From the NCBI RefSeq assembly GCF_002192455.1, contig NZ_CP021744.1, positions 2,131,001-2,195,000 of the forward strand: a stretch of DNA of 64,000 nucleotides. The letters run 5' to 3'. Below are positions 37,275 to 47,489 of this stretch, piece after piece. The position numbers and the translations under genes were made by a program. A model generated the notes under the pieces. The model made no database searches. It saw only the letters and a program-made list of their open reading frames with translations, and was not told the DNA's origin. Origin of the DNA: Streptomyces albireticuli. Its GTDB lineage: Bacteria > Actinomycetota > Actinomycetes > Streptomycetales > Streptomycetaceae. Each line of letters starts with the position of its first letter. The stretch's first letter is position 1.

Positions 37275-40200
37275 ATGGCGGACGACGTGGCGGCCGGTAC
37301 GGCGGCGGATGCGACGGGGGACCCGGCCGAGGGCCTCGCGGGGTTCTCCCCCGCGACGCGCTCCTGGTTCACGGGGGCGTTCACCGCGCCCACGGCCGCG
37401 CAGAGCGGCGCCTGGCGGGCGATCGGCCGGGGCTCCGACGTCCTGGTGGTGGCCCCTACGGGTTCGGGCAAGACCCTGGCCGCCTTCCTCGCCTCCCTGG
37501 ACCGGCTGGCGAGCACCCCGCCACCCGCCGAGCCCAAGAAGCGCTGCCGGGTGCTCTATGTCTCCCCGCTCAAGGCCCTCGCCGTCGACGTCGAGCGGAA
37601 TCTCCGCAGCCCGCTCACGGGGATCCGGCAGGAGTCCGTGCGGCTGGGCCTGCCCGAGCCCGAGGTCCGGGTGGGGATCCGGTCCGGCGACACCCCGCCG
37701 GCCGAGCGCCGGGCGCTGGTCAACCGCCCTCCGGACATCCTGATCACCACCCCGGAGTCCCTGTTCCTGATGCTCACGTCCGCCGCGCGCGACGCGCTCG
37801 CGGGGGTGGAGACGGTCATCCTGGACGAGGTGCACGCCGTCGCCGGCACCAAGCGGGGCGCACACCTCGCGCTCTCGCTGGAGCGCCTCGACACCCTGCT
37901 GGCGCGCCCGGCCCGGCGCATCGGCCTCTCCGCGACCGTCCGGCCGGTCGACGAGGTGGCCCGCTATCTGTCGCCGCAGCGCAAGGTCGAGATCGTCCAG
38001 CCGCCGTCCGGCAAGGAGTTCGACCTCTCGGTCGTCGTCCCCGTGGAGGACCTGGGAGAGCTCGGCGCCTCGCCCGTGCAGGAGGGCGACGCCAAGGAGA
38101 AGCCGTCGATCTGGCCGCACGTGGAGGAGCGGATCGCCGACCTCGTCCAGGCGCACCGCTCCACGATCGTGTTCGCCAACTCCCGCCGCCTCGCCGAGCG
38201 GCTGTGCAACCGGCTCAACGAGATCGCCTACGAGCGGGCCACCGGCGAGCCCCTGCCCGAGCACCACTCCCCCGCGGAGCTGATGGCCGAGTCCGGCGCG
38301 GCGCGGGGGGCTCCCCCGGTGCTGGCACGCGCCCACCACGGCTCGGTCTCCAAGGAGCAGCGGGCGCTGGTCGAGGAGGACCTGAAGGCCGGCCGGCTGC
38401 CGGCCGTCGTCGCCACCTCCAGCCTGGAGCTGGGCATCGACATGGGCGCGGTGGACCTGGTCGTCCAGGTCGAGTCGCCGCCCTCGGTGGCCTCCGGGCT
38501 CCAGCGGGTCGGCCGCGCCGGGCACCAGGTCGGCGCGGTCTCCACCGGCGTCGTCTTCCCCAAGTACCGCGGCGACCTGGTGCAGGCCGCCGTCGTGACG
38601 GAGCGGATGCGCGCGGGGGCCATCGAGGCGCTGCGGGTGCCCGCCAACCCCCTGGACGTCCTGGCCCAGCAGATCGTCGCCATGGTGGCGGTCGACACCT
38701 GGGAGGTGACGGAGCTGCTGGCCGTGGTGCGGCGCGCGGCCCCCTTCGCCGCGCTGCCCGAGTCCGCCTTCACGGCGGTGCTCGACATGCTCGCCGGGCG
38801 CTATCCGTCCGACGCCTTCGCGGAGCTGCGGCCGCGCCTGGTCTGGGACCGGGTGGCCGGCACGCTCAGCGGGCGCCCCGGGGCGCAGCGGCTCGCCGTC
38901 ACCTCCGGCGGCACCATCCCCGACCGCGGCCTCTTCGGTGTGTTCCTGGCGGGCGCGGAGTCCGGGAAGGGCGCCAAGGGCGGCCGCCGGGTCGGCGAGC
39001 TGGACGAGGAGATGGTGTACGAGTCGCGGGTGGGCGACGTCTTCACCCTGGGCACCACCTCATGGCGGATCGAGGACATCACCCGCGACCGGGTCCTGGT
39101 CACCCCGGCGCCGGGGGTTCCCGGCCGGCTGCCGTTCTGGAAGGGCGACCAGCTGGGCCGCCCGCTCGAACTGGGCCGGGCGCTGGGCGCCTTCCTGCGG
39201 GAGGTCGGCGGCCTGGCGCCCGAGGCGGCCCGGGAGCGGCTCGCCGCGGCCGGTCTCGACACCTGGGCGGCGGACAACGTCCTGGCGTATCTCGCCGAGC
39301 AGCGCCAGGCCTGCGGCCATGTGCCCGACGACCGGACGGTCGTGGTGGAGCGCTTCCGTGACGAGCTGGGCGACTGGCGGGTCGTCGTCCACTCCCCCTT
39401 CGGCGCGCAGGTGCACGCCCCGTGGGCCCTGGCGCTCGGCGCCCGGCTCACCGAGCGGTACGGCATGGACGCCCAGGTGATGCACGCCGACGACGGCATC
39501 GTGCTGCGGTTGCCCGACGCCGATCTGATGGGCCTGGACCTGCTGGACGCCGACCCCGCCCGGCAGGGCGCGGAGTACGACGCGGAGCAGTCCCCCGTCG
39601 GGGCCGCCGATGTGGCCTTCGACCAGGGCGAGGTCGCCCAGCTGGTCACGGACCAGGTGGGCGGCTCGGCGCTGTTCGCCGCGCGGTTCCGGGAGTGCGC
39701 CGCCCGCGCCCTGCTGCTGCCCCGCCGCAACCCCGGCAAGCGCACCCCGCTGTGGCAGCAGCGCCAGCGGGCGGCCCAGCTGTTGCAGGTGGCCGAGGAG
39801 TTCGGCTCGTTCCCGATCGTCCTGGAGGCCGTCCGCGAGTGCCTCCAGGACGTCTTCGACGTCCCTGGTCTGACCGAGCTGATGGGCGACATCGAGGCCC
39901 GCCGCGTCCGGCTGGTGGAAGTGACCACGCCGGAGCCCTCGCCGTTCGCGCGCTCACTGCTGTTCGGCTACGTGGCCCAGTTCCTCTACGAGGGCGACTC
40001 CCCGCTCGCCGAGCGCCGGGCCGCCGCCCTCTCCCTGGACTCACGGCTCCTCGCCGAGCTGCTGGGCCAGGCGGAGCTGCGGGAGCTGCTCGACCCGGAG
40101 GTGCTGGCCGAGCTGGAGCGCGAGCTCCAGTGGCTGACCGACGACCGGCGGGCCAAGGACGCCGAGGGCGTCGCCGACCTGCTGCGCCTCCTCGGCCCGC

Positions 40201-42041
40201 TCACCGACGCCGAGCTGGCCGAGCGCGGCGCCGACCCGGAGTGGGTGCGGGAGCTGGCGGCCGCGCGCCGCGCGCTGGGCGTCCGCGTCGCCGGGCGGGA
40301 CCACTGGGCGGCGATCGAGGACGCCGGACGGCTCCGCGACGCCCTGGGCACGGCCCTGCCCGTCGGCGTTCCGGAGGCCTTCACCGAGCCCGTCAAGGAC
40401 CCGCTCGGCGATCTCCTCGCCCGCTACGCCCGGACCCACGGGCCCTTCACCTCGGCGCAGGCCGCCGCCCGCTTCGGGCTGGGGCCCGCGGTGACCGACG
40501 GGGCGCTCCAGCGCCTCGCGGCGAACGGCCGGGTCGTCCAGGGGGAGTTCCACCCCTCCGGCATCGGTCAGGAATGGTGCGACGCCGCCGTCCTGCGCAG
40601 GCTGCGCCGCCGCTCCCTCGCCGCGCTGCGGCACGAGCTGGAGCCGGTGCCGCCCACCGCGCTCGCCGCCTTCCTCCCGCAGTGGCAGCACGTCGGCACC
40701 CACAGTCTGCGCGGCGTCGACGGCCTGGTGCGCGCCGTCGAGCAGTTGCAGGGCGCGCCGGTCCCGGCCTCCGCCCTGGAGAAGTTGGTGCTGCCCTCGC
40801 GGGTGGCGGACTTCTCCCCGGCGATGCTCGACGAGCTCACGGCGGCGGGCGAGGTCGTCTGGGCGGGGGCGGGCGCGCTGTCCGGCAAGGACGGCTGGGT
40901 GTCGCTGCTGCTCGCCGACGCCGCGCCCCTGCTGCTGCCCGAACCGCATCCGCTGGAGCTCTCGCCCGTCCACCGCGCCGTGCTCGACGCCCTCTCGGGC
41001 GGGTACGGCCTGTTCTTCCGTCAGATCGCGGACCGGGTGCGCGCGGAGTCCCCCGAGAGCACGGATCCGCAGATCGCCGACGCCGTCTGGGACCTCGCCT
41101 GGTCCGGCCGGCTCACCAACGACACCCTCGCCCCGCTCCGCGCCTACCTGGGATCGGGCCGGACGGCGGGCTCCACGGCGCACCGCGCCAAGCGGGCGGT
41201 GCCCCGGGGGCGTTACGGCTCCTTCGGCGCCCGCGGCGGGGTGCCGCTGCGCCCCACCGCGTCCCGTGGCGGACCGCCCACGGTCGCGGGCCGCTGGTCG
41301 CTGCTGCCCGCGCACGAACCCGATCCCACGCACCGGGCCCACGCCCTGGCCCGTACGCTCCTCGATCGCCACGGCGTGGTGACCCGGGGCGCGGTGGCGG
41401 CCGAGGGCGTGGAGGGCGGTTTCTCCGCGGCCTACCGGGTGCTGTCCGTCTTCGAGGAGAGCGGGCAGGCCCGCCGGGGGTACGTCGTCGAGGGCCTGGG
41501 CGCCGCGCAGTTCGCCATGGACGGCGCGGTCGACCGGCTGCGGGCCGTCGGCTCGGCACGCGAGCGCGCGGGAGGCGGCGCGTTCGCCGAGGAGCCTTCC
41601 GGCCCCTCCTGGGAGGGGCCCGGGTCCGCGCGGAAGCCCGCCCGCCGGCGGGCCGTCGTCCTCGCCGCCGCCGACCCCGCCAACGCCTACGGTGCCGCCC
41701 TGCCCTGGCCCGAGCCGCCCGAGGGGGCGACCCACAAGCCCGGCCGCAAGGCGGGCTCCCTCGTGGTGCTCCTCGACGGGGCCCTCGCCCTGTACATGGA
41801 GCGCGGCGGCAAGACCCTTCTCGCCTGGCCGGAGGAGGAGGGCGGCGGGGCACTGGAGGCCGACGCCGGGCTCCGCGAGGCCGCTGCAGCCCTCGCCGAC
41901 GCGGCCCGCGCCGGCGCCCTGGGCACCGTCACGGTCGAGCGGATCAACGGCTCCCCCGCGCTCTCCTCACCGCTGGGTGCCCTGCTGGAGACCGCGGGTT
42001 TCCACGCCACGCCGCGCGGGCTGCGCCTGCGGGCGCCCTGA
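37275..42041 (+). CDS. lhr: Large helicase Lhr
   Basis: The protein has 1588 residues, typical for Lhr-type superfamily 2 helicases. From the ATG 37275 it has Walker A APTGSGKT (60-67), DEVH box ILDEVHAV, motif III LSATV, and motif VI in GLQRVGRAGHQVGAVS. The Lhr-specific winged-helix and beta-barrel domains follow (for example GQEWCDAAVLRRLRRRSLAAL), and then a long C-terminal extension of about 700 residues. Lhr translocates on single-stranded DNA and is linked to repair; in mycobacteria it is induced by DNA damage. The next gene is a Nei-type glycosylase, consistent with a repair pair. Confidence 0.95.
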   Translation: MADDVAAGTAADATGDPAEGLAGFSPATRSWFTGAFTAPTAAQSGAWRAIGRGSDVLVVAPTGSGKTLAAFLASLDRLASTPPPAEPKKRCRVLYVSPLKALAVDVERNLRSPLTGIRQESVRLGLPEPEVRVGIRSGDTPPAERRALVNRPPDILITTPESLFLMLTSAARDALAGVETVILDEVHAVAGTKRGAHLALSLERLDTLLARPARRIGLSATVRPVDEVARYLSPQRKVEIVQPPSGKEFDLSVVVPVEDLGELGASPVQEGDAKEKPSIWPHVEERIADLVQAHRSTIVFANSRRLAERLCNRLNEIAYERATGEPLPEHHSPAELMAESGAARGAPPVLARAHHGSVSKEQRALVEEDLKAGRLPAVVATSSLELGIDMGAVDLVVQVESPPSVASGLQRVGRAGHQVGAVSTGVVFPKYRGDLVQAAVVTERMRAGAIEALRVPANPLDVLAQQIVAMVAVDTWEVTELLAVVRRAAPFAALPESAFTAVLDMLAGRYPSDAFAELRPRLVWDRVAGTLSGRPGAQRLAVTSGGTIPDRGLFGVFLAGAESGKGAKGGRRVGELDEEMVYESRVGDVFTLGTTSWRIEDITRDRVLVTPAPGVPGRLPFWKGDQLGRPLELGRALGAFLREVGGLAPEAARERLAAAGLDTWAADNVLAYLAEQRQACGHVPDDRTVVVERFRDELGDWRVVVHSPFGAQVHAPWALALGARLTERYGMDAQVMHADDGIVLRLPDADLMGLDLLDADPARQGAEYDAEQSPVGAADVAFDQGEVAQLVTDQVGGSALFAARFRECAARALLLPRRNPGKRTPLWQQRQRAAQLLQVAEEFGSFPIVLEAVRECLQDVFDVPGLTELMGDIEARRVRLVEVTTPEPSPFARSLLFGYVAQFLYEGDSPLAERRAAALSLDSRLLAELLGQAELRELLDPEVLAELERELQWLTDDRRAKDAEGVADLLRLLGPLTDAELAERGADPEWVRELAAARRALGVRVAGRDHWAAIEDAGRLRDALGTALPVGVPEAFTEPVKDPLGDLLARYARTHGPFTSAQAAARFGLGPAVTDGALQRLAANGRVVQGEFHPSGIGQEWCDAAVLRRLRRRSLAALRHELEPVPPTALAAFLPQWQHVGTHSLRGVDGLVRAVEQLQGAPVPASALEKLVLPSRVADFSPAMLDELTAAGEVVWAGAGALSGKDGWVSLLLADAAPLLLPEPHPLELSPVHRAVLDALSGGYGLFFRQIADRVRAESPESTDPQIADAVWDLAWSGRLTNDTLAPLRAYLGSGRTAGSTAHRAKRAVPRGRYGSFGARGGVPLRPTASRGGPPTVAGRWSLLPAHEPDPTHRAHALARTLLDRHGVVTRGAVAAEGVEGGFSAAYRVLSVFEESGQARRGYVVEGLGAAQFAMDGAVDRLRAVGSARERAGGGAFAEEPSGPSWEGPGSARKPARRRAVVLAAADPANAYGAALPWPEPPEGATHKPGRKAGSLVVLLDGALALYMERGGKTLLAWPEEEGGGALEADAGLREAAAALADAARAGALGTVTVERINGSPALSSPLGALLETAGFHATPRGLRLRAP

Positions 42042-42126
42042 CCGCGCCTCCGGGCGGCCGCACCGGGCGGGACGGGGCCGCGAGCCGGGTGCCCCGGCCC
42101 GTACCGGCGGCGGCATCATGGTCGGC

Positions 42127-42933
42127 ATGCCCGAAGGAGACACCGTCTGGCGCACGGCCCAGCGCCTCCACGGCGCGCTGGCGGGCGAGCCGCTCACCCG
42201 CAGCGACCTGCGCGTCCCCCAGCTCGCCACCGCCGACCTCACAGGTCGGCGCGTCATCGAGGTCGTGCCGCGGGGCAAGCATCTGCTGACCCGCGTCGAG
42301 GGCGGCCTCACCCTGCACTCGCACCTCAGGATGGACGGGTCCTGGCGCGTCTTCGCCCCGGGCGAGCGGTGGCGTGGCGGCCCGTCGCACCAGATCCGCG
42401 CCGTCCTCGCCAACGCCGCCCACACCGCCGTCGGCTACCGCCTGCCCGTCCTGGAGCTGCTGCGCACGGCGGACGAGGCCACGGCCGTCGGCCATCTCGG
42501 CCCCGACCTCCTCGGCCCCGACTGGGACGCCGCCGAGGCGCTGCGCCGCCTGCTCGCCGACCCCGCGCGCCCCCTCGGCGAGGCCGTGCTCGACCAGCGG
42601 AACCTCGCGGGCATCGGCAATGTCTACAAGTCGGAGCTCTGCTTCCTGCTCCGCGTCTCCCCCTGGCTGCCGGTGGCTGAGCTGCCCGCGCCCGAACGGC
42701 TGCCCGCCCTGGCCAAGAAGCTCCTGGAGGCCAACAAGGACCGGCCCACCCGCACCACCACGGCCGATCCCCGCAGGGACCACCAGCTGTGGGTCTACGG
42801 CCGCGCGGGGCGCCCCTGCCGCCGCTGCGGCACTGCTCTGCGCACCGCCGACCAGGGGAAGCCGGGGCAGGAACGCCCCACCTACTGGTGCCCCCGCTGC
42901 CAGCCGGAGCATCCCGCTGGGCCGCCCGGGTGA
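42127..42933 (+). CDS. Fpg/Nei-family DNA glycosylase/AP lyase
   Basis: The protein has 268 residues from the ATG 42127, giving the required N-terminal MPEGDTV in which Pro2 becomes the catalytic nucleophile and Glu3 the acid; the ATG two codons earlier would destroy this. A conserved Lys lies in VPRGKHLL. The H2TH domain includes LDQRNLAGIGNVYKSELCFL, and a C-terminal zinc finger has CRRC and CPRC. It excises oxidised pyrimidines or related lesions and nicks the site. The sequence is closer to endonuclease VIII (Nei) than to MutM. It lies 85 bp after lhr. Confidence 0.92.
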   Translation: MPEGDTVWRTAQRLHGALAGEPLTRSDLRVPQLATADLTGRRVIEVVPRGKHLLTRVEGGLTLHSHLRMDGSWRVFAPGERWRGGPSHQIRAVLANAAHTAVGYRLPVLELLRTADEATAVGHLGPDLLGPDWDAAEALRRLLADPARPLGEAVLDQRNLAGIGNVYKSELCFLLRVSPWLPVAELPAPERLPALAKKLLEANKDRPTRTTTADPRRDHQLWVYGRAGRPCRRCGTALRTADQGKPGQERPTYWCPRCQPEHPAGPPG

Positions 42934-43005
42934 CGACGGGACGGTCATGTCCCGCACCGGCCGGCGTGCACCGGCCATGACGCGTGCGGCTCGCGCGGGC
43001 CCGGC

Positions 43006-43287
43006 TCAGGACATGGGCGGCCCACTCCGCCGCCGGGCCATGAGGCTCCCCGCGGCCGCCCGCACGACTCTGGAGACCCGCCGGGGCCGGCGCGTCCACG
43101 GCACGCAGTGCACGGGCAGCAGGCTCAGCCCCCAGCCGCCCGCGACGACGAACACTTCCACGGGCCCGCCCCGGCCCGGCTGTCCGAGCGCCCGCAGCGC
43201 GGCCCACCACCACAGACCTCCCAGGACGAGCGCGGTACCCAGTCGCCCACGCGACCGGCAGCGGCCCCAGAAGTCACGCCGGATCAT
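43006..43287 (-). CDS. Small membrane protein, unknown function
   Basis: The protein has 93 residues. Two hydrophobic stretches (LGTALVLGGLWWWAALRAL and VEVFVVAGGWGLSLLPVHCV) are flanked by Arg-rich ends, giving a hairpin-like inner-membrane protein. It converges on the glycosylase gene, with 72 bp between. Coding-like GC bias supports it, but no family is recognised and it could be a spurious frame. Confidence 0.5.
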   Translation of the reverse strand: MIRRDFWGRCRSRGRLGTALVLGGLWWWAALRALGQPGRGGPVEVFVVAGGWGLSLLPVHCVPWTRRPRRVSRVVRAAAGSLMARRRSGPPMS

Positions 43288-43690
43288 GGCTGCCTCCTTC
43301 GGCCGACGGTAGACCGGCCGCCCGTCCCGTGGGAGAGCGCACCCAGGTCCGTGGACAGCGCACGTCCTACCCGTACGCGCCCCCTCGGCCGCGCGGAGCG
43401 TCGGCCGGACGGTCCGTCATACGGCCGGGCCGGTCCGGTCTCCCGCGCGGGGGAAGCGGATCACGGGCCCGGCCATGCCCCCAGGAGAACGCCGTCACGC
43501 CACCACCGCCACCGGAGCGCCCCGAAAGCCCGGACTGCCCATACAGCTCGTACGCCTCGTACGGCCCGAAATGCGGAATCCCCCGGACCACGAGGATCCG
43601 GGGGATTCCCTAGACATGAACCGGACAGGCCAGACGTTCGACAAACGGGCCGTTCGACGACCTCGACGCCCATCGGGTCAGCCCGTCACC
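43288..43690. other. Gene-free interval before dps
   Basis: About 400 bp hold no convincing gene. Short open frames here are low-complexity Pro/Arg/Gly translations without ribosome sites. The dps terminator is at 43575-43609, and the remainder is presumably the promoter region of the small membrane-protein gene. Confidence 0.65.
43575..43609 (-). terminator. Terminator downstream of dps
   Basis: A perfect 13-bp stem (43575-43587 with 43597-43609) with a 9-nt loop, 81 bp after the dps stop codon. Confidence 0.88.
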
Positions 43691-44161
43691 TCAGGCGTTC
43701 TCCGCCTGGAACATCCAGTGATGCTTCTCCAGATCACCCGTCAGACCGATCAGAATGTCCTGCGTGACGGGGTCCGGATCACCGGTGACCTGAATACGCT
43801 CACGCATTCGAGTGATAACCGCACCGAGCGCATTGACCAGGATCTGCACCGCTCCGGTGTCCTTGTTCCAGCCGTCGCCCACCGGGTCGATGCCGCTGGT
43901 CTTCGCGACCGTCTCGGCCCTGCCGTCCGGCGCCACACCGAGGGCGGAGGAGCGCTCGGCGACGGTGTCGGCGTGGATCCGCGCGCTCGCGACGACCTCG
44001 TCGAGCTGGAGGTGGACCGAGCGGAAACGTGGCCCCACCACGGTCCAGTGAACCTGCTTGGCCACCAGCGAGAGATCGACCAGGTCGACCAGGGCGCCCT
44101 GGAGGGCGTCACCGACGGTCTTACGGTCCTGCTCGGACAGCGGGCTCTTCACCACAGACAT
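43691..44161 (-). CDS. dps: Dps-family DNA-protecting ferroxidase/nucleoid protein
   Basis: The protein has 156 residues and is a four-helix ferritin-like protein. The inter-subunit ferroxidase ligands are visible: His38 (KQVHW), His50, Asp54, Asp65 and Glu69, in the standard spacing. No long charged DNA-binding tail is present at either end, unlike Streptomyces DpsA, which suits a DpsC-type paralogue. It stores iron, removes peroxide and may compact the nucleoid. It lies downstream of clgR on the same strand, separated by a strong hairpin, so it is probably transcribed on its own. Confidence 0.93.
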   Translation of the reverse strand: MSVVKSPLSEQDRKTVGDALQGALVDLVDLSLVAKQVHWTVVGPRFRSVHLQLDEVVASARIHADTVAERSSALGVAPDGRAETVAKTSGIDPVGDGWNKDTGAVQILVNALGAVITRMRERIQVTGDPDPVTQDILIGLTGDLEKHHWMFQAENA

Positions 44162-44250
44162 CCGCTTCTCCTGTTCGCGTGTCCAGTCCGTTCATTTGCT
44201 CCCGGTTCCTCCACCATCGCACAAAGGTGACGAAGGGGACGGAAACGCCA

Positions 44251-44280
44251 GGATCCCGGTCAGACATCTGACCGGGATCC
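44251..44280 (-). terminator. Hairpin between clgR and dps
   Basis: A perfect 14-bp inverted repeat (44251-44264 with 44267-44280) lies 45 bp after the clgR stop and 89 bp before the dps start. It acts as a clgR terminator, or alternatively as a dyad near the dps promoter. Confidence 0.8.
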
Positions 44281-44325
44281 TCGACGGGAAACACCTGTTT
44301 TCCAGACTGCTCTTCCTGACCGCCG

Positions 44326-44709
44326 TCAGGCCGCGACCACATCCACGGCCTCCGCGGGAGCCTTGATGGTGACTCGCTCCCCCGGCACGCCCGTCACGGA
44401 CGTCACGGACACCGAATTGAACATAGGCCGCATCGGCGCGGGTACCGGCTCGCTCGCCGCCGCCGACTGCGCCAGCTCGGCGAGCGACAATTCATCACTC
44501 ACCTCACGCATGACCTCGGACATCCGAACGTCCAGAGCGTCGCAGATTGCGGAGAGAAGCTCGGAGGACGCCTCTTTCTGCCCCCGCTCGACCTCGGAGA
44601 GGTAACCGAGCGAGACCCGGGCGGAAGAGGAGACCTCGCGCAGAGTGCGGCCCTGGCGCTGGCGCTGCCGACGCAGCACGTCACCCAGCAGGCGACGGAG
44701 CAAAATCAT
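44326..44709 (-). CDS. clgR: XRE-family regulator ClgR (clp gene activator)
   Basis: The protein has 127 residues from the ATG 44709 with GGAGGGAG upstream. The Cro/C1 HTH covers about residues 8-66 ([35 protein letters not shown]). Context (rimO-pgsA-cinA-clgR) and sequence match ClgR, which activates clpP, clpC and lon and thus proteolysis in Streptomyces. The C-terminus ends VDVVAA; a terminal Ala-Ala is known to mark ClgR for ClpP degradation in S. lividans. The gene lies 109 bp after cinA. Confidence 0.92.
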   Translation of the reverse strand: MILLRRLLGDVLRRQRQRQGRTLREVSSSARVSLGYLSEVERGQKEASSELLSAICDALDVRMSEVMREVSDELSLAELAQSAAASEPVPAPMRPMFNSVSVTSVTGVPGERVTIKAPAEAVDVVAA

Positions 44710-44818
44710 CGGTGGCTCCCTCCTTGGACCGCGAATCCGGATCCTTCACGCCCCACCGTACCGCCTCGGGCTCCGGCCGTGCGGGGAGCTATGTCGTGTT
44801 CACTCAGGGCTGTAAACA

Positions 44819-45358
44819 TCAATTCCCCCCGTTGTGTTCCGTATCCTTTGCGCCCACGTTTTCTGTCAGTTCGCCCAGCAGCAGTTCCAGCACGGCTTGT
44901 ACGCTTTCCGCCCGGATCCGCGCCCGGTCGCCGTCCAGGGACAGCTCCCGCACGGCCGTCGCGCCGGCCGGCCCCGCCGCGGCGACGAAGACCGTACCGA
45001 CGGGCTTGCCGTCCTGTGCGTCCGGCCCGGCGACACCGGTGGTGGCGACCCCCCAGTCGGCGCCGAGCAGCACCCGCACGCCCCGCGCCATCTGCCCGGC
45101 GACCTCGCCGTCGACCGCGCCCCGGGCGGCGAGCAACCCGCCGTCCACGCCCAGCACCTCTCGCTTGACCTCGGTCGCGTACGCCGTGACCGAGCCGCGC
45201 ACCGCGCGGGACGCGCCCGGCACCGCGGTCAGCTCGGCGGCCACCAGGCCGCCGGTCAGCGACTCGGCGGCGGCCACCGTACGGCCCCCGTCGACCAGGG
45301 CCCGCAGGACCGCGGCCGCCGCGCCCTCACCGTCGGCACCGCCCGCCACCGCGCTCAT
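44819..45358 (-). CDS. cinA: CinA C-terminal-domain protein (nicotinamide-nucleotide amidase)
   Basis: The protein has 179 residues, only the CinA C-terminal domain; the N-terminal COG1058 domain found in long CinA is absent, as in E. coli PncC. Signatures are TVAAAESLTGGLVAAELTAVPGAS, GSVTAYATEVKREVLGV and TTGVAGPDAQDGKPVGTVFVA. It deamidates nicotinamide mononucleotide in the pyridine-nucleotide salvage cycle. It overlaps pgsA by four bases and is part of the rimO-pgsA-cinA coupled unit. Confidence 0.93.
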   Translation of the reverse strand: MSAVAGGADGEGAAAAVLRALVDGGRTVAAAESLTGGLVAAELTAVPGASRAVRGSVTAYATEVKREVLGVDGGLLAARGAVDGEVAGQMARGVRVLLGADWGVATTGVAGPDAQDGKPVGTVFVAAAGPAGATAVRELSLDGDRARIRAESVQAVLELLLGELTENVGAKDTEHNGGN

Positions 45359-46005
45359 CGCACGGCTTCCCGGCCCACCCGCTCGCGCTGCGCGGCCAGG
45401 CCGGCCCGGCGCAGCACGAGGGCCTGCCGTACGTAGTCGAGACCGGTGAGCACGGTCAACGTCACGGCCACCGCCATCACCCAGAAGCGGGCAGTGGCCA
45501 ACGGCCCGGTCAGCGCCAGGATGTACATCCCCACCGCCACGCCCTGCGCGAGCGTCTTCATCTTGCCGCCGCGGCTGGCCGGGATGACCCCGTGCTTGAT
45601 CACCCAGAACCGCATCAGCGTGATGCCGACCTCACGGAAGAGGATCACGCCTGTGACCCACCACGGCAGGAGGGTCAGCGAGGACAGGCAGATCAGCGCC
45701 GCACCCATGATCGCCTTGTCCGCGATCGGGTCGGCGATCTTGCCGAAGTCGGTGACCAGGTTGTACATCCGGGCCAGGTGCCCGTCGAACAGGTCCGTGA
45801 TCATGGCGATGGCGAACGCGGCCCAGGCGAAGGATCGCCAGGCCGGGTCGGAACCGCCGTCGTGGAGCATCAGCAGGACGAACCCGGGCACCAGGAGGAG
45901 CCGGATCATGGTCAGGATGTTGGCGATGTTCCACAGCCCGGCCGGGGGCCGCACGGCCGTCGCCGGGGCGTGGCCTCCTGCGGCGGAGGCCGGGACTCCG
46001 GTCAT
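45355..46005 (-). CDS. pgsA: CDP-diacylglycerol-glycerol-3-phosphate 3-phosphatidyltransferase
   Basis: The protein has 216 residues. The CDP-alcohol phosphatidyltransferase motif D-G-x2-A-R-x8-G-x3-D-x3-D is complete between residues 74 and 96 ([23 protein letters not shown]). Four to six hydrophobic helices surround it. It makes phosphatidylglycerol phosphate, or a related alcohol ester, at the membrane. Start and stop both overlap neighbours by four bases (rimO upstream, cinA downstream), so all three are translationally coupled. Other pgsA paralogues are expected elsewhere in the genome. Confidence 0.93.
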   Translation of the reverse strand: MTGVPASAAGGHAPATAVRPPAGLWNIANILTMIRLLLVPGFVLLMLHDGGSDPAWRSFAWAAFAIAMITDLFDGHLARMYNLVTDFGKIADPIADKAIMGAALICLSSLTLLPWWVTGVILFREVGITLMRFWVIKHGVIPASRGGKMKTLAQGVAVGMYILALTGPLATARFWVMAVAVTLTVLTGLDYVRQALVLRRAGLAAQRERVGREAVR

Positions 46006-47489
46006 CTGCGCGCCTCCTCGGAACAGCCTCCGTCACCCAGGGGCTCGGCGACGAGGTCCACGCCCTCGGTCGCCACCACCTTGGCCACGACCATGCTGCC
46101 GGGCGCGAACGTCCTGTCGGTGCGGATCATGACCTGACCGTCGGTCTCGGGTGCCTGGTGGGCGGCCCGGCCGATCACACCGTCCTCCTCGTCGACGCGG
46201 TCGACGAGTACTTCCATGGTCTCTCCGAGCCGCTCCTCCGCGCGCTGCGCGGTCAGCTCCTCGGCGAGCCGCGAGACCTGCTCCAGCCGCTCCGCGACCA
46301 CCTCGGGGTCCAGCTTGTCCTCGTAGGTGGCGGCCTCGGTGCCGTCCTCGTCGGAGTAGCCGAAGACGCCGATCGCGTCCAGCCGCGCGCCGGCGAGGAA
46401 GCGCTCCAGCTCCGCCACGTCCGCCTCGGTCTCACCGGGGAAGCCGACGATGAAGTTGGAGCGGGCACCCGCCGTCGGCGCCTTGGCGCGGATCTGGTCG
46501 AGCAGCTCCAGGAAGCGGTCGGTGTCGCCGAAGCGGCGCATCGCGCGCAGCACGCCGGGCGCCGAGTGCTGGAAGGACAGGTCGAAGTAGGGGGCGATCT
46601 TCTCCGTCGACGTCAGGACGTCGATCAGGCCGGGCCGCATCTCGGCCGGCTGGAGGTAGCTGACGCGGACCCGCTCCAGGCCGTCCACGGCCGCCAGCTC
46701 CGGCAGCAGCGTCTCCAGCAGCCGGATGTCGCCGAGGTCCTTGCCGTACGAGGTGTTGTTCTCGGAGACCAGCATGACCTCCTTGACGCCCTGCTCCGCG
46801 AGCCAGCGCGTCTCGCCCAGCACGTCGGAGGGGCGGCGGGAGATGAAGGACCCGCGGAAGGAGGGGATGGCGCAGAAGGAGCAGCGCCGGTCGCAGCCGG
46901 AGGCCAGCTTCACCGAGGCGACCGGGTTGGTGCCCAGCCGGCGGCGCAGCGGCGCCCGGGGCCCGGAGGCCGGGGCGAGGCCGTCCGGCAGGTCGGCCGG
47001 CGGGGTGTCCTGCGCGTGGCCGGGCAGGGCGACCTTGCCGGCCTCGCCCGCGCCCTGGCGCTCGGCGGGGCTGATCGGCAGCAGCTTGCGCCGGTCGCGG
47101 GGGGTGTGGGAGGCGTGGACGCCGCCGGAGAGGATGGTCTGGAGCCGGTCGGAGATGTCGGCGTAGTCGTCGAAGCCGAGCACGCCGTCGGCCTCGGGCA
47201 GCGCCTCGGCGAGCTCCTTGCCGTACCGCTCGGCCATGCAGCCGACGGCGACCACGGCCTGGGTACGGCCGTGGTCCTTGAGGTCATTGGCTTCGAGCAG
47301 GGCGTCGACGGAGTCCTTCTTGGCGGCCTCGACGAAGCCACAGGTGTTGACAACGGCCACATCGGCTTCGGCGGCGTCCTCGACGAGGTCCCAGCCATCC
47401 GCCGCCAAGCGGCCTGCCAGCTCCTCCGAGTCCACCTCGTTACGGGCGCAGCCAAGTGTGACAAGAGCGACGGTACGGCGTTCGGGCAT
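46002..47489 (-). CDS. rimO: Ribosomal protein uS12 methylthiotransferase RimO
   Basis: The protein has 495 residues. The methylthiotransferase-domain Cys are C14 ([10 protein letters not shown]), C50 ([13 protein letters not shown]) and C84. The radical-SAM Cys are C199, C203 and C206 (GCDRRCSFC). A TRAM domain ends the protein. An insertion of about 45 residues (around 138-182, [14 protein letters not shown]...) lies just before the radical-SAM motif, a Streptomyces-type extension. It modifies Asp88/89 of uS12. It is a paralogue of MiaB in the same window and is first in the coupled unit rimO-pgsA-cinA. Confidence 0.95.
   Translation of the reverse strand: MPERRTVALVTLGCARNEVDSEELAGRLAADGWDLVEDAAEADVAVVNTCGFVEAAKKDSVDALLEANDLKDHGRTQAVVAVGCMAERYGKELAEALPEADGVLGFDDYADISDRLQTILSGGVHASHTPRDRRKLLPISPAERQGAGEAGKVALPGHAQDTPPADLPDGLAPASGPRAPLRRRLGTNPVASVKLASGCDRRCSFCAIPSFRGSFISRRPSDVLGETRWLAEQGVKEVMLVSENNTSYGKDLGDIRLLETLLPELAAVDGLERVRVSYLQPAEMRPGLIDVLTSTEKIAPYFDLSFQHSAPGVLRAMRRFGDTDRFLELLDQIRAKAPTAGARSNFIVGFPGETEADVAELERFLAGARLDAIGVFGYSDEDGTEAATYEDKLDPEVVAERLEQVSRLAEELTAQRAEERLGETMEVLVDRVDEEDGVIGRAAHQAPETDGQVMIRTDRTFAPGSMVVAKVVATEGVDLVAEPLGDGGCSEEARR

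Noticed and set aside
43288..43690. Possible small genes in the gap before dps
   Set aside because: Frames of 70-90 codons are Pro/Arg/Gly-rich, lack ribosome sites and overlap the dps terminator.
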